A stretch of 64,000 nucleotides of DNA from Flavobacteriaceae bacterium (GTDB taxonomy: Bacteria; Bacteroidota; Bacteroidia; Flavobacteriales; Flavobacteriaceae), in contig JAPOSZ010000034.1 in the NCBI GenBank assembly GCA_026709415.1, forward strand, positions 110,179 to 174,178, written 5' to 3'. Position numbers and translations under genes: made by a program. The notes beneath the pieces were generated by a model. That model did not search any database. It was not told the DNA's origin and was given only the letters and a program-made list of their open reading frames with translations. Numbering within the stretch: position 1 is the stretch's first letter; every line of letters begins with the position of its first letter. Positions 45,263 through 54,610 of this stretch are shown in pieces.

Positions 45263-45716
45263 AACTATGGAATTGAGAATGAAGACCTATGAAAGATCTA
45301 TAAGAAAGGAGGTAAAAGGTTAATGTTTCAAATGATATTGATTAGGATGCGACCTAATTTTAAGTATGTGTCAATTTATCAAAAATCGCTGAATAAATTA
45401 AATTCTGATGAATCCTTTCCACTGAGAATACGCATTGTGGAAAATCTATCGATTGCAAATATAAAATTTTCTTTTATTTAAATATTTCGTTTCTTTTTGC
45501 TATCAAAACGATTCAATGGAACACAATTTTTACAATTAAAGTTGGAATTCAATAAAGAACAAGAACTATCTAACTCTTTAATTATTTAAAAATTAATCTT
45601 AAATTTATTGAGTTCTATGACGCAATACGACCTAGATAATTTCCGCCAATTCAATGAAATTAGGGTATTATATACTAATTTGTAATTATTATTGTCATGT
45701 ATTTCAATCTACATAA
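45263..45716. other. Divergent intergenic region between rho and the Ig-repeat gene
   Basis: About 450 bases. It includes the rho leader and a -7-like box at 45456-45463. An AGGAGG on the + strand (45307-45312) precedes a 52-codon frame at 45323-45481, but it lies in the rho leader and I give it little weight. No other gene seen. Confidence 0.45.
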
Positions 45717-48700
45717 ATGATGCCAGCAAAACTTTACATCAATTTTATCTTGATTCTATTTGTGCTATTAGCGTGTCAAGGTGAAGATCTCATTGATGAC
45801 AGAGTGGACCCTAAAATCAGAGTCTTAGACAGATTTGAAAGTATCCAACTGGGGGAACCCGGGAAAACGATCAGTTTAGCTTATTTTAACATTGTTGGTA
45901 ATAGAATAGATAGTCCCGATTTCAAATGGGAGAGTTCAGATACAAGTGTTTTAGCTGTTTCTTCAGATGGAATCATCAATGCTGTTGGAGTTGGTGAAGC
46001 CACCATCACTGTCAGTATTCAAACTTTTGAAGGTAAAACATTAACCCAAACTTTTGATATTAAAGTTAATGTCGAACCAAATCTTGAAATAACAACAGAT
46101 GTCCCATCGTCGATATTGAAAGGTAATCAATTAGATATTGAATTCAGTTTTGTTGACTCAAACACGGGAAAAGAGCTCCAACCAGAATCTATTGAATGGA
46201 CATCCCAAGATGATAAAATCATTGATGTTGACGAAAACGGAAAAATCACCGGTGTAGAAATTGGGAGAACGACTATTGTGTTGTCTATCACTTTTGATGG
46301 AGACACCAAAGAACAAGAAATAGAACTAGGTGTCATTGTTACCCCAGAACTAAAGATTGAATCTAGCGACACCGCTATTATACAAAACCAAACGCTAACT
46401 TTAAATTCAGTGTTCAATGGATCGGATGGCCAACCCAAGGATGGCGTTGAAATTTCGTATACTTCAAGCAATACGGATATTATTACCGTCGATATCAATG
46501 GGAAAGTGACGGCTATCAGAAAAGGTGTCGCCGAAATAACTGGCAAAGTAATTTTTGAAGGAATGGTTTATGAAGATAAAATTTCTTTCAATGTTAATTT
46601 AGAACCAAAAATCACCTTAACAGAAACGGTCAATGCCATTACTGAAGGGAATTCTCTAAAATTTAATGCCACATTTTTTGACGAAAATGGCGAAGAAAAT
46701 ACAGATGTTACTTTCACATGGAAAACGGCCAACACGGAATCACTGAAAGTGGAACAAAACGGTACCATTACAGCCATTCAAGCGAAAGACTCGGCTATTA
46801 TTACAGTCACTGTTCAATACAATGGAGAAACATATACAGAAGAGTTCGCCATTGAGATTAAAGCCAAGCCGATTGAACCTATATTGGAAATTACTCAAAA
46901 ACCCAACACGCTAGAGCATGATGCGGAATATAAAGTCGAATTCACTTTCACTAACCAATTAGATGATCAGGCTATCCAGCCTGACGAACCTGCTGAATGG
47001 AAAAGTGATGATATTGGTGTGGTTTCAGTTGATGATAATGGGAATTTATCAGCCCAAGGTGAGGGTTCAACGATCATAACCGTTAGCATCGTATACAATG
47101 GTCAAACGTTTGAAGATTCTTTTTCCGTGAGGGTCATGGCTGAGAATCAAACAATTCCCGTTGATCCCGTCCTTACTGTGTTTTCATCGCTGACTGATCT
47201 TGAAGTAGATCAAGAATCAACCATAAGTTTTCGGTTTTTCAATAAAGTAAATGATCAAACGATTGAACACGATACATTTAATTGGTCGAGCTCTGATCCT
47301 GATATCATATCCCTTGAAGGGAATGGGAAAATTGTTGCTCAAAAAGAAGGTTCTGCAACCATTCAAATCACGGTTAATTATCTAGGTCAAAGTTATACCC
47401 AGTCTGTCGAAATCAAGGTAAGTGCTCCATCGACTGAAATAGAGATTGAACCTCAAATTAATCTCAACTCGTTTCCTAGTTCTTTGGAAGAAGATCAAGA
47501 GTCTCAAGCAAGTTTTGAGTTTGTTAACAAAACAAATAATCAAGCCCTTCAACCAGAATCCATTGCTTGGAGCAGCTCTGATACCGATGTGGCGACCATC
47601 GATACTAATGGAAATGTGGTTGCAAAAAGTGAAGGTTCCACAACCATAACCATTACGATTGTCTATAATAGTGAAACTTTCACTGATAGTTTTTCTTTTG
47701 ATGTCACGACCATAACTCAAGTGATTGTCCAGCCAGAAGTAACCTTTCGTTCAACCATCAATTCACTCGAAGAGGAAGAAGAGTCTACAGTAAACTACCA
47801 ATTCATCAATACCAACAACAATCAAGCCCTCCAACCAGAATCCATCGATTGGAGGAGTTCTGATACCGACGTGGCTACCATCGATGACGATGGAAATATC
47901 GTTGCAAAAAACGAAGGTTCTACCACTATAACCATAACTATTGCTTATGGTGGCGAATCTTTTACCGATACATTTTCACTGAGGGTCACTGCAAAGCCGC
48001 CGCTAGTTGTTGTTCAACCAGCAGTGTCTTTCAGTGCTAACATCAATTCACTCGAAGAAGAAGAAGAGTCTACAGTCACCTATCGATTCATTGATACCAA
48101 CAACAATCAAGCCCTCCAACCAGAATCCATCACTTGGAACAGCTCTGATACCGATGTGGCGACCATCGATAATAATGGAAATGTGGTTGCAAAAAGTGAG
48201 GGTTCCACAAACATAACCATCACCATTGTATATAATGGTCAATCCTTTAGTGATACATTTCCACTCAAGATTACAGCAAAACCCAACGTTGTGGAACCAG
48301 AGCTCAGTTTAACTTCTCCTCCAAGCTCATTAAAAAAAGGAAATGAATCGCAACTGAATTATAGCTTTATCGATAAAACCAATAATCAGGCACTAAATCC
48401 ACAATCGATCCAATGGGAAAGTGAAAATGAAAATGTAGTTTCGGTTAATAACAGTGGGCTTCTAACGGGAATCGATCTAGGAACAACAACCATCACGTTA
48501 ACGACTAATTATGATGGTCAACCATATACCGATTCCTTTTCAATCAGAGTTTGGATAGATCCCGTCATTTCAATCACTTCCACATTACAACGAATAGAAA
48601 AAGACGATACCGAAACTTTAAGTTTTGACTATTTTGATGACCAAGGTCAAAAGCAATCACTCCAAACGCCCCGTTGGACTTCTTCAGATACTGGAATTAT

Positions 48701-49424
48701 TTCAGTGGATTCTAACGGCGTGATAACGGCCAAAAAAGTTGGTCGAGCCACGGTTAGAGTAAGAACTCAAGTGGGCTCATCAATATATGATGATACCATC
48801 ACCATTGATGTCTATGTGGAACCACAATTGAGTATTTCTAATCCAACAAATAGTATCACAGAAGGCACGAGTTATGATTTTAATTTTGACTTCACCGGTG
48901 AAGATGGACAATCAGCCACTCCAGATTCAGTCAAATGGAATTCAAGCGACACCGACGTCCTCACCATTGACGATGATGGAGTCGTGACCACGGTGTCCAC
49001 TGGAACTTCAACAATTACAGTCACGGTAAACTATCAAAATCAATCTTATTCCGAAAATTTCAATTTTACCGTCAATGCTGATCCAAATAAAAATCAGAGT
49101 ACTGAAAGTTTTTCTGGGTCGATATCTGGTAGTTATGGTTTAAAGGGTAGTTACGAAGTTAGGGCTGATGGAGATGATTTATTAATCGAATTAAAAGATG
49201 ATTTTAGCATCAACAATAGTTTACCCGATGGAGCTCTTTATCTGACGAATGCCTCTGGAAGAATTACTGGAACAGTAAAACAAATTTGGCGAGGAAGATC
49301 CCACTACAATGGTCCAAGAACTTATCGAGTTGAAAACACCGGTTTAAAAGAATTTCAATACATCGTCATATGGTGTGTTAACTTTCATGTGCACGTTGGC
49401 ACCGCCAAACTTTTTGATGATTAA
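45717..49424 (+). CDS. Surface lipoprotein with about 12 Big_2 domains and a C-terminal DM13-like domain
   Basis: The 1235-residue protein has a lipoprotein signal (FILILFVLLACQGEDL) and about twelve Ig-like Big_2 repeats of about 90-95 residues, each with a W-SSDT-D...DDNG...G-TTITIT pattern (for example SSDTDVATIDTNGNVVAKSE). Three of them (about 47455-48275) are near-identical at DNA level. The last about 100 residues (FSGSISGSYGLKGSYEVRAD ... YIVIWCVNFHVHVGTAKLF) fit the DM13 fold, an extracellular domain with a conserved Cys proposed to act in redox. I infer a long surface stalk with a terminal functional head. Adhesion or redox function is unproven. Confidence 0.87.
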   Translation: MMPAKLYINFILILFVLLACQGEDLIDDRVDPKIRVLDRFESIQLGEPGKTISLAYFNIVGNRIDSPDFKWESSDTSVLAVSSDGIINAVGVGEATITVSIQTFEGKTLTQTFDIKVNVEPNLEITTDVPSSILKGNQLDIEFSFVDSNTGKELQPESIEWTSQDDKIIDVDENGKITGVEIGRTTIVLSITFDGDTKEQEIELGVIVTPELKIESSDTAIIQNQTLTLNSVFNGSDGQPKDGVEISYTSSNTDIITVDINGKVTAIRKGVAEITGKVIFEGMVYEDKISFNVNLEPKITLTETVNAITEGNSLKFNATFFDENGEENTDVTFTWKTANTESLKVEQNGTITAIQAKDSAIITVTVQYNGETYTEEFAIEIKAKPIEPILEITQKPNTLEHDAEYKVEFTFTNQLDDQAIQPDEPAEWKSDDIGVVSVDDNGNLSAQGEGSTIITVSIVYNGQTFEDSFSVRVMAENQTIPVDPVLTVFSSLTDLEVDQESTISFRFFNKVNDQTIEHDTFNWSSSDPDIISLEGNGKIVAQKEGSATIQITVNYLGQSYTQSVEIKVSAPSTEIEIEPQINLNSFPSSLEEDQESQASFEFVNKTNNQALQPESIAWSSSDTDVATIDTNGNVVAKSEGSTTITITIVYNSETFTDSFSFDVTTITQVIVQPEVTFRSTINSLEEEEESTVNYQFINTNNNQALQPESIDWRSSDTDVATIDDDGNIVAKNEGSTTITITIAYGGESFTDTFSLRVTAKPPLVVVQPAVSFSANINSLEEEEESTVTYRFIDTNNNQALQPESITWNSSDTDVATIDNNGNVVAKSEGSTNITITIVYNGQSFSDTFPLKITAKPNVVEPELSLTSPPSSLKKGNESQLNYSFIDKTNNQALNPQSIQWESENENVVSVNNSGLLTGIDLGTTTITLTTNYDGQPYTDSFSIRVWIDPVISITSTLQRIEKDDTETLSFDYFDDQGQKQSLQTPRWTSSDTGIISVDSNGVITAKKVGRATVRVRTQVGSSIYDDTITIDVYVEPQLSISNPTNSITEGTSYDFNFDFTGEDGQSATPDSVKWNSSDTDVLTIDDDGVVTTVSTGTSTITVTVNYQNQSYSENFNFTVNADPNKNQSTESFSGSISGSYGLKGSYEVRADGDDLLIELKDDFSINNSLPDGALYLTNASGRITGTVKQIWRGRSHYNGPRTYRVENTGLKEFQYIVIWCVNFHVHVGTAKLFDD
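47455..48275 (+). repeat. Three near-identical tandem Ig-domain repeats
   Basis: Units of about 282-285 bp; the marker CAAGCCC(T/C)(T/C)CAACCAGAATC begins at 47541, 47823 and 48108. They are much more similar to each other than to the other Big_2 units in the gene, indicating recent duplication or gene conversion. Confidence 0.85.
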
Positions 49425-49516
49425 ATCTCTAATTTTAATACAGCATCGTAAATAACGTTCTACTTTAAAAGCATCATTCGCATTTTATTCATCGGACAAT
49501 GATGATGTGAAAATTT

Positions 49517-50299
49517 GTGAAAAATCAAAAATCAACTAAAACCCAACGACGATACTTCGCCGATTTTTCCTATAATGGGACAAATTATCATGGATGGCAA
49601 TTTCAAAAAAATGCCTTAAGTATACAGCAAGTCCTTGAAGATGGTCTGAGTAGTCTTTTAAAAACGCCAATTAAAATTTATGGAGCCGGCAGAACGGATT
49701 CAGGGGTACATGCCCTTCAAATGATTGCCCATTTTGATATTCCTATGAGTTTTGAGAATCTCAATGCTTATGTAAAACCGATGAATTCTTATTTAGGAAA
49801 AGATATCAAATTGAATTCGTTTTACCAAGTCAAGCCCAATGCACAAGCTCGCTTTGATGCCATTAGCCGGACATATCGATACCATATTCATTTTGAAAAA
49901 GATGTGTTTAATCAAGATTTCAGCTACTACCTTTTCACTCAAATCGACCACAACCAAATCATAAAAGCACTAGAAATCATCAAATGTCATTCTGATTTTA
50001 AATGCTTTAGTAAATCAAAAAGTGATGTGAGCCACTTTCTCTGTGAAATTAAAGATGTTCAATGGAATTATCATCAACATAAAGCTGTATTCTCGATTAA
50101 AGCCAATCGATTTTTAAGAGGCATGGTACGATGCATTGTCGGAACTTTAATTCAAATTGGAAAAAATAAAATTTCGATAGAGGAACTAAAATCCATATTG
50201 AATAGTGGAGATCGAAAAAAAGCAGGCTATTCCGTGCCTGCCAAAGGATTATTTTTGACTTCAATAGAATATCCTTCTGATATTTATTTGACCCAATGA
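49517..50299 (+). CDS. truA: tRNA pseudouridine synthase A
   Basis: Makes pseudouridine at positions 38-40 of tRNA. The 260-residue protein has the family FSYNGTNYHGWQFQ, the catalytic Asp in GAGRTDSGVHALQ, RTYRYHI, and FLRGMVRCIVGTL. The start is GTG 49517. The gene overlaps the following ABC transporter gene by 4 bp. Confidence 0.95.
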   Translation: MKNQKSTKTQRRYFADFSYNGTNYHGWQFQKNALSIQQVLEDGLSSLLKTPIKIYGAGRTDSGVHALQMIAHFDIPMSFENLNAYVKPMNSYLGKDIKLNSFYQVKPNAQARFDAISRTYRYHIHFEKDVFNQDFSYYLFTQIDHNQIIKALEIIKCHSDFKCFSKSKSDVSHFLCEIKDVQWNYHQHKAVFSIKANRFLRGMVRCIVGTLIQIGKNKISIEELKSILNSGDRKKAGYSVPAKGLFLTSIEYPSDIYLTQ

Positions 50300-52074
50300 A
50301 GTTTAAACTAAATCTCAATTTCCTTGATTTGAGATTGTTTCGTAAAGTTTTACGCTTTGTAAAACCTTATCGTAAGACATATAATTTGGTTTTACTTTCT
50401 GCTATTTTATTATCAATAGTTTCTACTGCCACACCATATCTTTTAAAAATCACCATTGATGATTATATCGTTGTCAAAGATTATTCCGGTATGGTACTGT
50501 TTCTTTCTTTTTTAATGATAACATTGATATTGGAAGTTGTTTTTCAGTTTTTATTCGTTTTCTATGCGAATTGGTTGGGACAAAAAGTTGTTAAAGACAT
50601 ACGGTTGGAATTATTTCAAAAACTGATGAATTTTAAAATGGCTTATTATGACAAATCGGCCGTCGGCCGCCTCGTTACAAGAGTTGTTAGCGATATTGAA
50701 ACGATTGCTAGCATTTTTTCACAGGGTCTTTTTATGATTATCGCTGATTTATTAAAAATGGCCGTCATCATTGCCGTGATGCTGATGGTGAGTCTTGAAC
50801 TTTCCGCCATCGTTTTTATCTGTTTCCCATTGGTTATTATTACGACCAAATGGTTTCAAAGTGTAATGAAAAAGGCTTTTGAAGATGTGAGACGAGAAGT
50901 TGGAAATATCAACACCTTTGTTCAAGAACGAATCAGTGGAATGAAAATTGTTCAGATTTTTCATCGGGAAGATGTTGAACAAAAGAAATTCGAATCAATA
51001 AACAACAATCTTAAAAAGGCTTGGTTAAAAACAGTTTGGTACAATTCCTTTTTTTTTCCAATCACTGAAATCATTTCATCATTGACTATCGGTTTATTAG
51101 TATGGTACGGAGGATTAAGAGTCGTGGTGGGAGGTTCGATAACATTTGGAGCCATCTTCTTGTTTATTCAACTAGCCCAGATGCTTTATAGACCGCTAAG
51201 ACAAATTGCTGATAAATTCAATACGTTACAGATGGGGATGGTAGCCTCTGAGCGTATTTTTAAAATATTGGATGACTCTCAACAAATAGAAGTCGATGGA
51301 CAGGTGGAAACATCTCAAATCCAAGGTAATATCAAACTAATTGAGGTGTCTTTTTCTTATGTCAAAGGTGAAAAAGTACTGAAGAGTATCAATCTTGATA
51401 TACATCAAGGTGAAACCATAGCCATTGTTGGTCCAACCGGTTCAGGGAAATCCACGATCATCAATTTAATATCACGATTTTATGAAATTCAAGAAGGGAC
51501 CATCACTATTGATGGCATTAACATTCAAGATTATAAATTGGACAGTTTAAGAAAACATGTGGCCATCGTATTACAAGATGTGTTTTTGTTTGCTGGCACA
51601 CTAAAAGAAAACATCACCTTGTTTGATGATTCTATTTCCGATGAACTCGTCATCGAAGCTGCCAAAAAAATCGGTATACATGCCTTTATACAAAGTTTAC
51701 CTGGTCAATATCACTTTGATGTCAAAGAAAGAGGGAATATGCTCTCTTCAGGTCAAAGACAACTCATCGCCTTTTTAAGAGCCTACATCATCAACCCGCC
51801 GGTGTTGATTCTTGATGAAGCCACTTCATCAATCGATTCTTATTCCGAAGATTTAATACAGAATGCTATCGGTAAAATCACAAAAAACAAAACCTCAATT
51901 ATCATTGCTCACCGATTGGCCACCATAAAAAATGCAGATCGCATTGTCGTATTAGACAAAGGAGAAATTATTGAAATGGGGAATCATTCCCAATTGATAA
52001 AGAAGGATGATGGTTATTATTCAAAATTTTTTGAAAATCAAATAATTTTGGAGTCTACAGAAGAAATGGTTTAA
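50296..52074 (+). CDS. ABC exporter, fused permease and ATPase (MsbA/MDR type)
   Basis: The 592-residue half-transporter has six hydrophobic segments over about residues 30-310 and an ATPase domain with Walker A GPTGSGKSTIIN, the signature LSSGQRQL (LSGGQ variant), Walker B VLILDEATSSID and IIAHRL. It forms a homodimer or heterodimer that pumps lipids or drugs outward; the substrate is unknown. Its start overlaps truA by 4 bp. Confidence 0.93.
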   Translation: MKFKLNLNFLDLRLFRKVLRFVKPYRKTYNLVLLSAILLSIVSTATPYLLKITIDDYIVVKDYSGMVLFLSFLMITLILEVVFQFLFVFYANWLGQKVVKDIRLELFQKLMNFKMAYYDKSAVGRLVTRVVSDIETIASIFSQGLFMIIADLLKMAVIIAVMLMVSLELSAIVFICFPLVIITTKWFQSVMKKAFEDVRREVGNINTFVQERISGMKIVQIFHREDVEQKKFESINNNLKKAWLKTVWYNSFFFPITEIISSLTIGLLVWYGGLRVVVGGSITFGAIFLFIQLAQMLYRPLRQIADKFNTLQMGMVASERIFKILDDSQQIEVDGQVETSQIQGNIKLIEVSFSYVKGEKVLKSINLDIHQGETIAIVGPTGSGKSTIINLISRFYEIQEGTITIDGINIQDYKLDSLRKHVAIVLQDVFLFAGTLKENITLFDDSISDELVIEAAKKIGIHAFIQSLPGQYHFDVKERGNMLSSGQRQLIAFLRAYIINPPVLILDEATSSIDSYSEDLIQNAIGKITKNKTSIIIAHRLATIKNADRIVVLDKGEIIEMGNHSQLIKKDDGYYSKFFENQIILESTEEMV

Positions 52075-52252
52075 ACAAGTATTAAAGTTATTACAGACTC
52101 AGGTATCCGGGAGTAACACAATAAAAGGAAAGAGCTCGCCCCATTAATTTAATTTTTAAAAAGATAAAAATCCCTTTATTTTTGAAATCCCGTGCTTTTG
52201 ATTCAAAAAGACATCAATGAACAAATTTTCAAATCTCTCTGTTATATCATAA

Positions 52253-52816
52253 GTGGATCGTTCGACTAATTATAAGTTCAAAAGTTTAATTGCCCAGTGT
52301 AAAGATATTTTTTCTAAAAAATTACACGATTATGGTACGGCGTGGCGAATTTTACGAATTCCCTCGTTAACCGATCAAATCCACATTAAAGCCAATAGAA
52401 TCAGAGGAATTCAGGAACATGGAAAACCATTAATTAATGAAGATCAATACACTGAATTTATTGGCATTATTAATTATTCCATAATCTTATTGATTCAACT
52501 AGAACTTGGTATTGTAGACCAACCCGATATGGAGTCAAAAAAAGCTTTGGAATTGTATGACCAACAAGTCAAAAGGGCTTATGAATTAATGCAGAGGAAG
52601 AACCATGACTATGGAGAGGTTTGGAAAGAAATGAGAGTGGTTTCTCTCACTGATTTAATTATTCAAAAAATCTTTCGCGTCAAGAGTATAGATACTAATG
52701 ATGGCGTTACATTATTAAGTGAAGGAATTGATGCGAATTTTTTAGATATTATCAATTATTCCATTTTTGCTCTGATTCATTTAAATGAAAATAAAACGGA
52801 TAATCATGCGATATGA
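52253..52816 (+). CDS. DUF1599-like protein with two repeats
   Basis: The 187-residue protein is made of two related halves: KKLHDYGTAWRILRIPSLTD ... YTEFIGIINYSIILLIQLEL and KNHDYGEVWKEMRVVSLTDL ... FLDIINYSIFALIHLN. The HDYG-W-R-SLTD pattern fits DUF1599, whose function is unknown to me. The start is GTG 52253. It overlaps tpiA by 4 bp. Confidence 0.75.
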   Translation: MDRSTNYKFKSLIAQCKDIFSKKLHDYGTAWRILRIPSLTDQIHIKANRIRGIQEHGKPLINEDQYTEFIGIINYSIILLIQLELGIVDQPDMESKKALELYDQQVKRAYELMQRKNHDYGEVWKEMRVVSLTDLIIQKIFRVKSIDTNDGVTLLSEGIDANFLDIINYSIFALIHLNENKTDNHAI

Positions 52817-53583
52817 GAACTAAAATCGTTGCCGGAAACTGGAAAATGAATCTCACACTGACTGAATCTAAACAGTTGGTCAACAAACTCAAGTTTTCAT
52901 CAAACAGTGAAAATATCAGAGTTTTGATTATTCCGCCATATACTAACCTCGATGGTTTAAAAAGGTTATTAGATGCTCAAAATTCAAACATTGAAATAGG
53001 TTCTCAGAATCTACACCATTTGAACTCTGGGGCCTATACGGGAGAAATTTCTGGTCAAATGCTCAAAGATATCGGCATTCACATAGTCCTTGTCGGTCAT
53101 TCTGAAAGAAGAACGTTATTTAATGAATGTCAAGAAGTTGTGTTTCAAAAATCATCTTCGGCTTTAAATCAAAATTTTGAAATCATCTATTGTTTTGGAG
53201 AGCAATTATCAGAACGCATTGAAGGGATTCATTTTAATGTTATTAAAAATCAATTGGAGCATCTTATTAATAAAATCGATTTAAAATATTGGGAATCAAA
53301 ACAGATTGTTCTAGCGTACGAACCTGTTTGGGCCATTGGTACGGGACAAACGGCCACTAGTGAACAAGCTCAAGAAATGCATCATCATATTCGACATTTG
53401 ATTCAACAATCTTTGGGAGTCCAAATTGCAAATCAAACCTCAATTTTATATGGAGGCAGTGTCAAACCATCGAATGCTAAAGAACTTTTTCAACAACCCG
53501 ATGTCGATGGGGGATTAATTGGAGGCGCTTCTTTGGATGCTACTAGCTTTAATTCAATCATCAAGAGTCTAATAACTCAATGA
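52813..53583 (+). CDS. tpiA: Triosephosphate isomerase
   Basis: TIM-barrel enzyme of 256 residues interconverting DHAP and glyceraldehyde-3-phosphate. The catalytic Lys is in VAGNWKMN, the His in LVGHSERR, the Glu in AYEPVWAIGTG, and the phosphate loop is YGGSVKPSNA with GGLIGGASL. Overlaps the DUF1599-like gene by 4 bp. Confidence 0.97.
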   Translation: MRTKIVAGNWKMNLTLTESKQLVNKLKFSSNSENIRVLIIPPYTNLDGLKRLLDAQNSNIEIGSQNLHHLNSGAYTGEISGQMLKDIGIHIVLVGHSERRTLFNECQEVVFQKSSSALNQNFEIIYCFGEQLSERIEGIHFNVIKNQLEHLINKIDLKYWESKQIVLAYEPVWAIGTGQTATSEQAQEMHHHIRHLIQQSLGVQIANQTSILYGGSVKPSNAKELFQQPDVDGGLIGGASLDATSFNSIIKSLITQ

Positions 53584-53744
53584 TTGAAAGATTGCCTTTT
53601 GGTGTGAGAATTTTTCTATCGTCATAATTAGGATTTGAATGTTTAATATTATGCCTAAAACCCTATCCAAGACTTAAAAATTCTATAATTTCGCAGTCCA
53701 TATTTTTTTGGTTATCAAGCAGACCATACCCGTTTTTAATTCAA

Positions 53745-54029
53745 TTGATTCCGTTGAGTACCATTAAGCAAACAGAAGAACTCAAACTAGAACAAAAAGT
53801 TCTTACTAAAAACCATAGTCTGATTCTTTTTAATGATGATTTTAACACTTTTGATCACGTTATCCAATGTTTGATACAATATTGTCATCATACTCAAATT
53901 CAAGCAGAGCAGTGTACATTCATTGTGCATTATAATGGAAAATGTGATGTGAAATCAGGATCGCTTGAAAAACTTAAAGTCATAAAAGATCAACTCGTCG
54001 ATGAAGGTTTAACAGCTGAAATCGTTTAG
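53745..54029 (+). CDS. clpS: ATP-dependent Clp protease adaptor ClpS
   Basis: A roughly 94-residue adaptor that brings N-degron substrates to ClpAP. It shows the family LILFNDDFNTFDHVIQCL and the acid/aromatic pocket region, ending VIKDQLVDEGLTAEIV. No ATG lies near the start, so TTG 53745 or TTG 53754 must be used. It has its own spacing after tpiA (160 bp). A -7-like TAATTTCG lies upstream, near 53685. Confidence 0.9.
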   Translation: MIPLSTIKQTEELKLEQKVLTKNHSLILFNDDFNTFDHVIQCLIQYCHHTQIQAEQCTFIVHYNGKCDVKSGSLEKLKVIKDQLVDEGLTAEIV

Positions 54030-54049
54030 AGACAAATTCATTTTAATCT

Positions 54050-54610
54050 ATGTTGTTTAACATGAAATATACTTTTTCAATAATCTTACTAATCACTTCA
54101 TTTATGAACCATTCTCAAATTCAAAACAGTCCATCGCTACATCAATTTCAAGTTAATGATCTTTACGGAGATCCTTTTGACTTTCAAAGCCTCAAAGGGA
54201 AAAAAGTAATGGTTGTCAATACAGCTTCCGAGTGTGGGTTAACTCCTCAATATGAGAAACTACAAAAACTTTTTGAAACATATCAAGACTCTGATTTTGT
54301 CATCGTTGGTTTTCCTGCCAATAATTTTGATGGTCAAGAACCGGGAACTAATCAAGAAATAGCTCTTTTTTGTCAAGAAAACTACGGTGTTACTTTTCCA
54401 ATGATGGCCAAAATTTCAGTAAAAGGAGATGATCAACATCCAGTTTATGAATTTTTAACCTCAAAATCAAAAAATGGTGTTTTAGATTCAGAAGTTACCT
54501 GGAACTTTCAAAAATATCTGGTCGATCAGGAAGGAAAAATAATTGATGTCATTGATCCACATACAGAGCCCGATGATCCCAAAATCATCAACTGGATCAA
54601 ATCTGAATGA
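54050..54610 (+). CDS. Glutathione peroxidase-like thiol peroxidase with N-terminal signal
   Basis: The 186-residue peroxidase has a signal-like segment (MKYTFSIILLITSFMNHS), the active-site Cys in NTASECGLTPQYEKLQ, GFPANNFDGQEPG with the Gln, and the catalytic Trp in VTWNFQKYLVD. It probably reduces peroxides in the periplasm, using thioredoxin-like donors. It overlaps the following PLP-enzyme gene by 4 bp. Confidence 0.9.
   Translation: MLFNMKYTFSIILLITSFMNHSQIQNSPSLHQFQVNDLYGDPFDFQSLKGKKVMVVNTASECGLTPQYEKLQKLFETYQDSDFVIVGFPANNFDGQEPGTNQEIALFCQENYGVTFPMMAKISVKGDDQHPVYEFLTSKSKNGVLDSEVTWNFQKYLVDQEGKIIDVIDPHTEPDDPKIINWIKSE

Noticed and set aside
45323..45481. A 52-codon + strand frame with an AGGAGG upstream
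   Set aside because: It lies inside the rho leader on the opposite strand, has no family resemblance, and strong Shine-Dalgarno sequences are little used in Bacteroidota.
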